64,000 nucleotides of DNA, taken from the IMG/VR virus record IMGVR_UViG_3300043446_004500, positions 89,678-153,677 of that record; one strand, given 5' to 3'. The notes under the pieces were generated by a model, which was given only the letters and a program-made list of their open reading frames with translations, ran no database searches and had not been told where the DNA came from. Shown here piece by piece: positions 15,024-22,106 of the stretch (position 1 is its first letter; each line of letters opens with the position of its first letter). A program made the translations under genes and the position numbers. Source of the stretch: a virus.

Positions 15024-17765
15024 ATGACCTTTTATAATAATCAATCCATAGGTGAATATGGAGGATTCTGGATTGGTCAAGTAGTTGATGAAGCAAATTG
15101 GATTGATAATGTCAATCCAAAATTCCATAATCGTGATGATATTCCTGGTTGGGGATCTAGATGTAAAGTCAGAATTATTGGTAGAGATCCTCAACAAAAA
15201 GTAACTCCAGATGATAAATTGGAGATGGCAGAAATTTGGGTTCCAACCACGGCAGGTAGTGGTCATGGTGGGGCTCATCAAACACATAGTATTCGTCAAG
15301 GATGTTATGTTGCAGGTTTTTATAAAGATGGTATTGATAAAAGAGAACCTGTTGTAACTTTTATACTTCCAAACAATTCTCAAACCAGATTATTTGGCGG
15401 AGATCCTGATATAGGATATGTTGCTAGAAGTGGATATCTAGGCAAAAGTGGAAACGTTCCAGTATCAACAAAGAACATTTATCTTGCTGGACCAAATAGT
15501 TCAACAATAGATGAAGCAAAAGGAACATCTCCTACAACTTCCGATGTCAGAAATGCTGACCAACAAAAAGATGGAAATAGATGTCATTATATTCCAAAAA
15601 CAAAAGCTTGCGATGGTGCTGGAGGAGAATTAAAGGGAATACAGAAATTTATTAAAGATGCTCTTGCTCTTATTAATAGAATTAAAGCAGAGGCAAATGC
15701 ATTTTTAGGAGCAGCATCAGATCTTACTGCAAGTATTTCTCAAATTGTAAATAACGTAAGTTCTGCAATTTCTGGTTTATTCAAAACTCTTCTCGGTAGA
15801 ATGAGAGGTTATATTACTAAAAAATTAAATGCAGGAGTAAAAGATTTACTTGATATTATAGTACCAAATCAAAGAGCTAAAATTAATCAATTAAATGAAA
15901 AGATAACAGACACACTTCAGTGCGTTTTTAATAAGATAATCAATCGTCTTAAGAGTTTAGTTTCAACATTATTAGGACAAATTATAGACAAATATATAAA
16001 TGCACCTCTATGTGCTGTTGAAAGTTTTGTAGCAAATTTACTAAGTTCCGTTTTAGGAGATATTACAGGTGCAATTCAATCGGTAATTTCTCAAGTAAGT
16101 GGAGTGCTTGGAAAAATTGGCGATATTGCAGGGAAAGTTTTTGATGTGTTGGATATGGTAACGGGCATTTTAAACTTCTTGTCCTGTGATGAACCATTGG
16201 ATTGTACAATGGGAGAAGAGTGGAGTTTCTGGGGTGGTGTAAAATGTGCAACTACAAGTGCAAAAGATGCAGTATCATCTGGTATAAAATCCACATCCGA
16301 TAAAATTAAAGGATGGATTGCCGGATCTACCGATGCCCCACCTTGCAACACTTCTCAACTTCCTTGTGGTCCACCAACCATATCAATTACTGGTGGTGGG
16401 GGAAGTGGAGTTTTAGCAAATCCAATTATAAGTGCGACTGGTTCAATTCTTGGAATTGATTTTGTGAATGGAGGTTCTGGATATGTTTCTCCTCCTAATA
16501 TTAATATTGTTGATAGTTGTGGTATTGGCAATGGTGCGGTAGTTGTTCCAATTATAAGCACATCTGACACTCAAGAAAATACTGGATTAACTACAATAAA
16601 TGAGGATACAGTGACCACCACCGAAGGTGAAACGGTTATTGAAGGAGGATCAATAACCATCACTAATGGAAGTAATGGGTCAACTGAAGAAACATCTTTA
16701 GGAGGTACTGGTGCTGGAGGTACTGGTACTGGTGGAACTGGAAGTACTAGTACTGGTGTCGGAAATATTATAGGAAGTGGTCAAGCAGTAATTTCTCAAG
16801 CAGGAACTTCTGGTGCTAATTACATTACTAACGCAACTATTATGTCAAGTGGAGGAAAAGTAACTTCTACTGGCGGAAATACTGTAGCAACAACTACAGG
16901 AGGAAATACTACTGGATATGGTTTAAATGTATCAATAACTGGAGGAACATCAACATTTGTAAATGGGGTTCAAACTGTTACTGGAGGAAAAGTAACTCTT
17001 ACTGGAGGAACAGTTACTACCAATGGAGGATCTACTCAAGTTTCTTCTTTAAATAATGCAGGTTCTATAGTTGGATCAGTGATTGTCAATCCAGGAACTG
17101 GATACTTATCTGCACCTAATGGAAGCACTGGTGGAAATGGATCTGTATTTTCTAAAGTTGGAGATACGATATTATTCAATAGTAATTCTGGGTATAACGT
17201 TTATGGACCAAATCAAACTATATCTGTTTTAGATGGGGATTTAATTTATACTCCTGCAGGAACTGTTTCTGAAGTGTATAATAATGATGGAGAAATAGTT
17301 CAAACGATAATAGGTAAAGGAGGAACTTCACCAATTAATATAACGTCTTCTGGAACCTTAACAACTCCAAACTATGTTTCCGATGAAGCACTCGGTATGA
17401 ATAGAGATTCTCCCTCTTCTAATGGATCTTATCCTGTTGTATTAACGATTAAAGATGTTGCGATTTTAAATGGTGGTGTAAATTATGATCCAAATGATGA
17501 AATTGTCATTTCACCAGACAATGGGGCAGAGTTGAAACCAATATTTAATGATGTAGGAAGACTGATTGATGTAAAGATTATAAATTCAGGTATTGGATTT
17601 ACAGAGTTTCCAAATCTTTTCATACAATCACAAAATGGTATTAATGCCGTAATTGTTCCAGTCTTTGATATTTTAAGAGTCAATGATCTTTCTGAAGATC
17701 AAGATATTATTCCACCTGGAACTCCTATAATTAGTGTAGTAGATTGTGTAGGTAGAGTAATTTAA
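15024..17765 (+). CDS. 5: gp5-like baseplate hub/spike protein lacking a lysozyme domain
   Basis: The product has 913 residues. The N-terminal ~140 residues match the OB-fold of T4 gp5/VgrG: GGFWIGQVVDEANW, WGSRCKVRIIGRDP, EMAEIWVP, then GCYVAGFYKDG and PVVTFILPN. T4 gp5 continues with a T4-lysozyme domain; here residues ~195-400 are instead a long amphipathic helical region with hydrophobic periodicity, and residues ~470-760 are Gly/Ser/Thr-rich with imperfect TTGG repeats. No E/D/T lysozyme triad is visible. The separate next gene carries beta-helix repeats resembling the T4 gp5 C-terminus, and wall-hydrolase-like domains are found in the two tape-measure-like proteins. It overlaps the next gene by one base (TAATG). 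Confidence 0.75.
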   Translation: MTFYNNQSIGEYGGFWIGQVVDEANWIDNVNPKFHNRDDIPGWGSRCKVRIIGRDPQQKVTPDDKLEMAEIWVPTTAGSGHGGAHQTHSIRQGCYVAGFYKDGIDKREPVVTFILPNNSQTRLFGGDPDIGYVARSGYLGKSGNVPVSTKNIYLAGPNSSTIDEAKGTSPTTSDVRNADQQKDGNRCHYIPKTKACDGAGGELKGIQKFIKDALALINRIKAEANAFLGAASDLTASISQIVNNVSSAISGLFKTLLGRMRGYITKKLNAGVKDLLDIIVPNQRAKINQLNEKITDTLQCVFNKIINRLKSLVSTLLGQIIDKYINAPLCAVESFVANLLSSVLGDITGAIQSVISQVSGVLGKIGDIAGKVFDVLDMVTGILNFLSCDEPLDCTMGEEWSFWGGVKCATTSAKDAVSSGIKSTSDKIKGWIAGSTDAPPCNTSQLPCGPPTISITGGGGSGVLANPIISATGSILGIDFVNGGSGYVSPPNINIVDSCGIGNGAVVVPIISTSDTQENTGLTTINEDTVTTTEGETVIEGGSITITNGSNGSTEETSLGGTGAGGTGTGGTGSTSTGVGNIIGSGQAVISQAGTSGANYITNATIMSSGGKVTSTGGNTVATTTGGNTTGYGLNVSITGGTSTFVNGVQTVTGGKVTLTGGTVTTNGGSTQVSSLNNAGSIVGSVIVNPGTGYLSAPNGSTGGNGSVFSKVGDTILFNSNSGYNVYGPNQTISVLDGDLIYTPAGTVSEVYNNDGEIVQTIIGKGGTSPINITSSGTLTTPNYVSDEALGMNRDSPSSNGSYPVVLTIKDVAILNGGVNYDPNDEIVISPDNGAELKPIFNDVGRLIDVKIINSGIGFTEFPNLFIQSQNGINAVIVPVFDILRVNDLSEDQDIIPPGTPIISVVDCVGRVI

Positions 17766-18436
17766 TGGCAATAGATCTTTCAAGTTTAAAAATTAGAAGT
17801 GCAACTGGCGAAAAGGAAAATCCACATTTAACTTCCTACGGAAATGATCTTGGCGAAATTCAATTTGGAGTTTTAAGAGCATCAAATCCAGAGGTTACTT
17901 CTTCTGATACTACTGCTGGTGTTCATTTGCAAGGTTATAATTCTCTTCATTATATGACCTTTGAGGCTGATGGTCCTAGAGCAGGATGGACATTAAATCG
18001 TTGTCCAGGTCCTTATCAAATTATATCTGCTTCAAATAATGCTGGGGTAGTTGGAGAAACAGGATCGCAAACTTGGCCGGGTGTTGGATATTTTCTTTTA
18101 GCAGAAAACGGAGACATTGTAATCCGTGCTCCTAAAGGTAGAATTCGTATGTCTGCTTTAGATATAGATATAAGAGCAGATGGTCCGGATAATACAAAAG
18201 GATCTATTAACTTAGATTCTAATCAATCAGTAAACATCAAAACTCAAACTTTTGATGTGTCGGCAGATTCTGGAATAAAAATTTTTACTCCAAAAAGTAT
18301 GAATCTTGTTGCTAATACTTCCATGGCAATGGTAAGTAATTTTATAAATGGATTAACTGCTGCTTCTGCAAATAAACCAAATAAATCTGCACCAGCAACT
18401 CAATCTAGTTCAAGATTAAATCAATATTACGTTTAA
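17765..18436 (+). CDS. beta-helix spike protein, resembling the gp5 C-terminal domain
   Basis: The product has 223 residues. After an N-terminal folded part (LHYMTFEADGPRAGWTLNRCPGPYQI), residues ~115-200 carry short alternating-hydrophobic repeats (GDIVIRAPKGRIRMSALDIDIRA; SVNIKTQTFDVSADSGIKIFT), the VgrG/gp5 type of three-stranded beta-helix that forms the membrane-piercing needle. It is translationally coupled to gp5 (TAATG). The likely interpretation is that the spike is encoded by a separate polypeptide. A PAAR-type tip protein is not seen in it; the next gene is a candidate. Confidence 0.6.
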   Translation: MAIDLSSLKIRSATGEKENPHLTSYGNDLGEIQFGVLRASNPEVTSSDTTAGVHLQGYNSLHYMTFEADGPRAGWTLNRCPGPYQIISASNNAGVVGETGSQTWPGVGYFLLAENGDIVIRAPKGRIRMSALDIDIRADGPDNTKGSINLDSNQSVNIKTQTFDVSADSGIKIFTPKSMNLVANTSMAMVSNFINGLTAASANKPNKSAPATQSSSRLNQYYV

Positions 18437-18440
18437 AATT

Positions 18441-19226
18441 ATGGCATTTCAACAAGACGATGTATGCGTATCCCATCAACTTGTGGTAGGAGATGGATTT
18501 CCAGTCACAGTTTTAGGAGTTGGAGAAGCAAAAGTCAGAGGATCTGCATTCATAGAAGGTCCTGCAGTATTTGGAGATTCAATGACATTTCCAAATGTTT
18601 GGGCAACGGTGATGATAGGTCCAAATTCTAATATTGATTCATTACCACCTATAATTCCTGGCACACTATGCACTGGAGTTCATAATCCATATTCTCTTGC
18701 AGTTCAAGGACCATCCGCATTTATGGATACCGTTGACACAGCATTAGGAATTAATGTTGGAACAAATCTAATAGCACAGGGAGAGGTAATTTCACGTTGC
18801 GGAAAACATATTCTTTCTGCTAAAAAGAATTTTGATATTCCTCACCCATCAAAAGAAGGATGGAGATTGAGACATACTTGCCCAGAAGGTCCATCTAATG
18901 ATGTCTATATAAGAGGAAGAATTAAAAATAAAACAGAAATAGATCTTCCAGAATACTGGGAAAATTTGGTAGATTCAAAGTCAATTACAGTTAATTTGAC
19001 TCCTATTGGTGCTCATCAAGATATAATTGTAAAAAGAATTGGAGAGAATAAAATATTTTTGCAATCAAAAGGTGGCATTCCAATTGATTGCTTTTATCAT
19101 ATTTTTGCCGAAAGATGTGATGGTGAAAAATTAATTCCAGAATACAAAGGAGAAAGTCCTGCAGATTATCCGGGAAATAATGATGAGTATTCAGTTTCAG
19201 GATACCACTATGATGTTAAGGAGTAA
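18441..19226 (+). CDS. baseplate/spike-associated structural protein with an 'IPHP' C-terminal domain
   Basis: The product has 261 residues. The N-terminal ~125 residues are a Gly/Val-rich beta domain (VVGDGFPVTVLGVGEAKVRG, GPAVFGD, GVHNPYSLAVQGP). From residue ~127, KKNFDIPHPSKEGWRLRHTCPEGP starts a domain of about 130 residues ending with GESPADYPG. The same domain makes up most of the next protein. It recurs, as far as I recall, in tail proteins of marine phages. The N-terminal Cys-His content (CVSHQ) and position after the spike suggest a tip or spike-sheath part. No enzyme motif is visible. Confidence 0.6.
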   Translation: MAFQQDDVCVSHQLVVGDGFPVTVLGVGEAKVRGSAFIEGPAVFGDSMTFPNVWATVMIGPNSNIDSLPPIIPGTLCTGVHNPYSLAVQGPSAFMDTVDTALGINVGTNLIAQGEVISRCGKHILSAKKNFDIPHPSKEGWRLRHTCPEGPSNDVYIRGRIKNKTEIDLPEYWENLVDSKSITVNLTPIGAHQDIIVKRIGENKIFLQSKGGIPIDCFYHIFAERCDGEKLIPEYKGESPADYPGNNDEYSVSGYHYDVKE

Positions 19227-19231
19227 TTAAA

Positions 19232-19852
19232 ATGACTGATAAATTTACACCAAAAAATATTGGTAATGAAGATTGCAATTATGTCAATACTACTTTAGTT
19301 CCTACAAGTTCTTGGCAATTTCAAATTTACCCCTCAACAGGGGATTCTGAGTATCCAGTTGATGCTTGCCCAATTTATAGGCACGATTTCCTTGAATGCA
19401 CTGATTTAAAATGGGCAGGAGGAATTTTATCGGTAAAAGCACCAATTTGGGATTCTAAAAAATCATTTGATATTCCTCACCCCACAAAAGAAAACCATAG
19501 AATTCGTTATATTTGTTTAGAAGGTCCAGAAGCAGAGGTTTATTTTAGAGGAAAATTAAAAAACGAAACAATTATTAAACTTCCTGATTATTGGAGAGAT
19601 TTAGTTGATGTTGAGACAATAGGAGTCACATTAACTCCTATTGGAAATTGGCAAGAATTGTTTGTTGAGAAAGTTGAATGGGGAACTCACATTCATATAA
19701 AAAATAATTCTGGTGCATCAATTAATTGTAGTTTCGTTGTTTATGGAGAAAGAAAAGACGTTTCTAAAAATATTTCTGTCTACGAAGGAAAATCGCCAAA
19801 TGATTATCCAGGAGATAATAGAGAGTATGTAATTAATGGGGGGAGGTCTTGA
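19232..19852 (+). CDS. structural protein sharing the 'IPHP' domain
   Basis: The product has 206 residues. A short unique N-terminus (~80 aa) is followed by KKSFDIPHPTKENHRIRYICLEGPEAEVYFRGKL ... LPDYWRDLVD ... LTPIG ... YGERKD ... GKSPNDYPGDNREY, colinear with the C-terminal domain of the preceding gene. The pair therefore arose by duplication or domain sharing. The LPxYW and LTPIG signatures are conserved in both. It ends on a TGA embedded in the -35 box of a sigma70-type promoter, which marks the end of the late hub operon. Confidence 0.6.
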   Translation: MTDKFTPKNIGNEDCNYVNTTLVPTSSWQFQIYPSTGDSEYPVDACPIYRHDFLECTDLKWAGGILSVKAPIWDSKKSFDIPHPTKENHRIRYICLEGPEAEVYFRGKLKNETIIKLPDYWRDLVDVETIGVTLTPIGNWQELFVEKVEWGTHIHIKNNSGASINCSFVVYGERKDVSKNISVYEGKSPNDYPGDNREYVINGGRS

Positions 19853-19877
19853 CACCAGCACCCCACCGTGCTATGAT
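19849..19877 (+). promoter_or_regulatory. consensus sigma70-type promoter TTGACA-17-TATGAT
   Basis: TTGACA (19849-19854), a 17-base spacer and TATGAT (19872-19877) make a near-perfect host-type promoter. It overlaps the stop of the preceding structural gene and lies 27 bases upstream of the next ATG (19904). It marks an early-type transcription unit. Confidence 0.85.
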
Positions 19878-19903
19878 ACTAAGGTAATCACGAGACGAAC
19901 CGA

Positions 19904-20086
19904 ATGCAAGATGAGTACCTGACACGATGCGTCGTTGATCCAATCAAACGAACCGTGTATCTTTACTCTAGTGAGGGGTCAGAAAAGCAAGTGTCCTGTG
20001 ATACGGTTGAAGAGTTTATGAATGTGCTAGAATTTGTTCGTGCTACAGTGGATGAGGAAACACTCTCATACGCAAATCCACTTTAA
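19904..20086 (+). CDS. small early-type protein of unknown function
   Basis: The product has 60 residues with mixed beta and helical pattern (VVDPIKRTVYLYSSEGSEKQV, then VEEFMNVLEFVRATVDEET). It is the first gene after a consensus sigma70-type promoter, so it is likely expressed early by host RNA polymerase. No family or motif is recognised. Confidence 0.6.
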   Translation: MQDEYLTRCVVDPIKRTVYLYSSEGSEKQVSCDTVEEFMNVLEFVRATVDEETLSYANPL

Positions 20087-20144
20087 AATCCATTTTTGGT
20101 CGAAAAAATTCTCCGGTAAAAATTGCCCTTATTACTTTTTTTAA

Positions 20145-20324
20145 ATGCGTCCAGAAACACGACAATCAATGGAAATGTTGTTCACTGCAAAGTGGAACGT
20201 TCCGACCGCAGCAAAAAACTGTAATCTCACAAACAAAGAAATGAAGATTACGTTTAATGAATACTGCACTTTACATCCACCGACTTATGTGGTAGAATCG
20301 GGTAGTCAACTCAATCTTTTTTGA
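20145..20324 (+). CDS. small basic protein of unknown function
   Basis: A 59-residue frame starts at the ATG at 20145 and was found by reading the gap between larger genes: MRPETRQSMEMLFTAKWNVP, then AAKNCNLTNKEMKITFNEYC, and ends ESGSQLNLF. The middle (TAAKNCNLTNKEMKITFNEY) has the spacing of a helix-turn-helix, so DNA binding is possible. No Shine-Dalgarno is obvious. Its last codons form the left arm of a terminator. Confidence 0.55.
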   Translation: MRPETRQSMEMLFTAKWNVPTAAKNCNLTNKEMKITFNEYCTLHPPTYVVESGSQLNLF

Positions 20325-20332
20325 GTTTTTTA
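20308..20332 (+). terminator. intrinsic terminator
   Basis: AACTCAA (20308-20314), a TCTTTT loop and TTGAGTT (20321-20327) are followed by a T run. The stem is only 7 bp and AT-rich. It overlaps the stop codon of the small upstream gene. Confidence 0.55.
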
Positions 20333-20343
20333 TGAGTTAAAAA

Positions 20344-20781
20344 ATGAAAATATAGGGTCCTTATACTGGAAAAGACGGAAGACAAAGAATTGTTCTTTAT
20401 GAAAATGGAAAAAGAACAACGGTTTCTTATCCAAAATATCTTTTAGAACAAAAAATTGGTAGACCTCTTTTGCCCGATGAAACTTGTGACCATATAGATG
20501 GAGATGTATCAAACAATTCTCTTGACAATTTACAAGTTTTAAGTAGAATTGATAATATAAAAAAACACGCAGCGGTACATAATAAAGCAGAAATGATTTA
20601 TTCTGTGTGTCCCGAGTGTAATAAATCTTTCTATAAATCAGCAAGAGACATTAGACATAACAATATAAAACAACAAAAAGTTGGTCCATTTTGTTCTAAA
20701 TCTTGTGCTGGTAAATATGGTCAAAGATTAAACAAAACTTTTAGAGGAGGAAAACCAAATCTAAACTATAAGCCCGTGTGA
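20344..20781 (+). pseudogene. HNH endonuclease gene broken by an early amber codon
   Basis: The frame begins ATG AAA ATA TAG at 20344, then reads on without interruption to 20781 as GPYTGKDGRQRIVLYENGKR ... VSYPKYLLEQ ... CDHIDGDVSNNSLDNLQVL ... CPECNKSF ... CSKSCAGKYG. The DHIDGD..N..LDNL core is the HNH motif of phage free-standing homing endonucleases, and two CxxC pairs suggest a zinc ribbon. Homologues of this type usually begin MKxYGPY-, so a single base change (TAT or TAC to TAG) would explain the stop at 20353. The only early in-frame alternatives are non-ATG codons such as TTG at 20470, which would lose the N-terminal part. The end overlaps the tRNA that follows. Confidence 0.7.
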
Positions 20782-20845
20782 CCCAGCGGAATGAGGTTCT
20801 CGACTTAAAATCGAGCAGTCGGCGGTTCGAATCCGCCCACGGGTA
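20772..20845 (+). tRNA. tRNA with anticodon UAA (Leu), short variable loop
   Basis: Cloverleaf by eye: acceptor GCCCGTG (20772-20778) with CACGGGT (20838-20844); D stem ACC/GGT; anticodon stem CTCGA/TCGAG with loop CTTAAAA, anticodon TAA at 20806-20808; variable loop of only 5 bases (CAGTC); T stem GGCGG/CCGCC around TTCGAAT; discriminator A, no encoded CCA. Bacterial tRNA-Leu normally has a long variable arm, which is missing. The 5' end overlaps the last codons of the HNH frame. Confidence 0.85.
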
Positions 20846-20894
20846 TTGGAAGATTTAAACGTCTTCTAAATAATCAAAAGTAGGAACAAATCCT

Positions 20895-21164
20895 ATGAAG
20901 TACAGAATTGATACCAGATATGTATGGTACAATCGTGGATCCCAAATAGTCCTAATGTATTTCATTCAGAATATTCCATTTTCTTTTGATGATGTTCCAG
21001 ATGATGGTTTAAATGATTTGGAACTAATTAATTTGGCAGATAAACAAAAACGTTGGGAACCAGAGGATTTATATCAAGCATCCTACTATCTTATGATGGA
21101 AGAATGTCATCCTCTTATGTTTGAAGTCGATCTGGAAAATCCAGAAATGATGCCTGCAGATTAA
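20895..21164 (+). CDS. acidic protein of unknown function
   Basis: The product has 89 residues. The N-terminus is Tyr/Arg-rich (KYRIDTRYVWYNRGSQIVLMYFIQ) and the rest acidic (DDVPDDGLNDLELINLADKQ; MEECHPLMFEVDLENPEMMPAD). It lies between two tRNA genes and is probably co-transcribed with them. No motif is recognised; small acidic proteins of this kind in phages are often inhibitors or anti-restriction factors, but nothing here proves that. Confidence 0.6.
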   Translation: MKYRIDTRYVWYNRGSQIVLMYFIQNIPFSFDDVPDDGLNDLELINLADKQKRWEPEDLYQASYYLMMEECHPLMFEVDLENPEMMPAD

Positions 21165-21165
21165 T

Positions 21166-21236
21166 GCCCCTAAAGCATTGTGGTGATGCACCGCTCTTGT
21201 AAAGCGGAGACGACAGTTCAATTCTGTCTAGGGGCT
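21166..21236 (+). tRNA. tRNA-Thr (anticodon UGU)
   Basis: Acceptor GCCCCTA (21166-21172) pairs with TAGGGGC (21229-21235). The anticodon stem CCGCT/AGCGG encloses CTTGTAA, giving anticodon TGT at 21198-21200. A D arm (GCA/TGC) and a T arm (GACAG TTCAATT CTGTC) are present, the variable loop is short, and no CCA is encoded. The UGU anticodon reads ACA, frequent in the Thr-rich AT-biased fibre genes. Confidence 0.9.
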
Positions 21237-21256
21237 CTTAAAACACAAGTTTTAAA

Positions 21257-21427
21257 ATGAAAATCAATCTCTGGTACTGCAAAGATATGCAACAGTGGCG
21301 TTGGACGCTATGTGATGATTCACGTCCTATTGTCAAACAAGAATCGGGGCAACAACCATTTCTTCGTGATGCTATGAATGATGTTGCCAATACCGTAGAA
21401 TATATGATGAAACCCTCACAAGAATGA
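21257..21427 (+). CDS. small protein of unknown function upstream of the Mom-like gene
   Basis: A 56-residue frame (ATG 21257, TGA 21425-21427) begins MKINLWYCKDMQQWRWTLCDD and ends EYMMKPSQE; it is Trp/Gln-rich. It ends in an ATGA overlap with the next gene, so the two are coupled. A perfect 7-bp hairpin (TTAAAAC-acaa-GTTTTAA, 21238-21255) stands immediately before its start codon and there is no clear Shine-Dalgarno. The family is not recognised. Confidence 0.6.
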   Translation: MKINLWYCKDMQQWRWTLCDDSRPIVKQESGQQPFLRDAMNDVANTVEYMMKPSQE

Positions 21428-22050
21428 GTAAAAATACTCAATACTTTATAGATAGAGTAAGTAAAAAGGAACTTGAACCACTCCTTTTAACTTATCATTA
21501 TCTTAAGGATGAAAGTAAATCATACAAGTCGGGTTTTAATTATGGACTCTTCAAGTATAACGAATGGGAATGCCCTCTTAGAATTGGCAGCCCTCTTGCT
21601 TGCTGCATTTTTACTGGTTTCCCAGTACCAGAAATAGCAGTTGGTGCTTTTGGATTACAAAGACACGAACAAGAAGGTCTTTATGAACTCTCTAGACTAT
21701 GCGTTCATCCAGATCTTCAAAAGACCGAATATAATATCACTTCTTGGTTTGTTTCAAGGTGCATAAAAAGGTTTCGTAAGGAAACAAACGTAAGAGCAAT
21801 ATTATCTTATGCTGACTCCTCTCATCATTCTGGAGTGATTTATCGTGCTACAAACTTTAAATATTATGGACTCACAGATCCTAAAAAAGACTTTTATTAT
21901 GCTGATGGTACAAAACATTCAAGAGGAAGTGTTAAAGGTGCTGAAGGAGAATGGAGAGAGAGGAGTCGTAAACACAGATATCTTTTGGTATATGATAAGG
22001 CATTAAATATTCTTTGGAAAGAACAAAAATATTTCTCAACCTCCGAGTAA
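21424..22050 (+). CDS. GNAT-like protein resembling the Mom DNA-modification family
   Basis: The product has 208 residues. The pattern YELSRLCVHPDLQK (residues ~80-93), SWFVSRCIKRF, then ILSYADSSHHSGVIYRATNFKYYGLT (~118-143) and a YADGTKHSR ending is the layout I associate with the Mom-like/XF1762-type N-acetyltransferase fold: a catalytic Tyr-x-x-x-Arg region, 'SYAD' and 'GxxYxAxNFxYxG'. Mu Mom modifies adenine to protect phage DNA from restriction. A general GNAT acetyltransferase is an alternative. It is coupled to the small gene upstream and followed by a strong terminator, so it forms the end of the tRNA/early module. Confidence 0.55.
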   Translation: MSKNTQYFIDRVSKKELEPLLLTYHYLKDESKSYKSGFNYGLFKYNEWECPLRIGSPLACCIFTGFPVPEIAVGAFGLQRHEQEGLYELSRLCVHPDLQKTEYNITSWFVSRCIKRFRKETNVRAILSYADSSHHSGVIYRATNFKYYGLTDPKKDFYYADGTKHSRGSVKGAEGEWRERSRKHRYLLVYDKALNILWKEQKYFSTSE

Positions 22051-22064
22051 TCGGGGGTTTTCTT
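22040..22064 (+). terminator. intrinsic terminator
   Basis: CCTCCGA (22040-22046), a GTAA loop that is the stop codon region, and TCGGGGG (22051-22057) are followed by TTTTCTT. This is a GC-rich stem with a U-tract and overlaps the end of the Mom-like gene. Confidence 0.8.
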
Positions 22065-22067
22065 GTT

Positions 22068-22075
22068 GATAAATA
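22068..22075 (+). promoter_or_regulatory. late promoter GATAAATA
   Basis: The octamer is one base off the T4 TATAAATA consensus and lies 32 bases upstream of the 1898-residue structural gene at 22107, just after a terminator. Confidence 0.7.
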
Positions 22076-22106
22076 ACTTATAACGGAACTATAAGAATTA
22101 ATAAAA

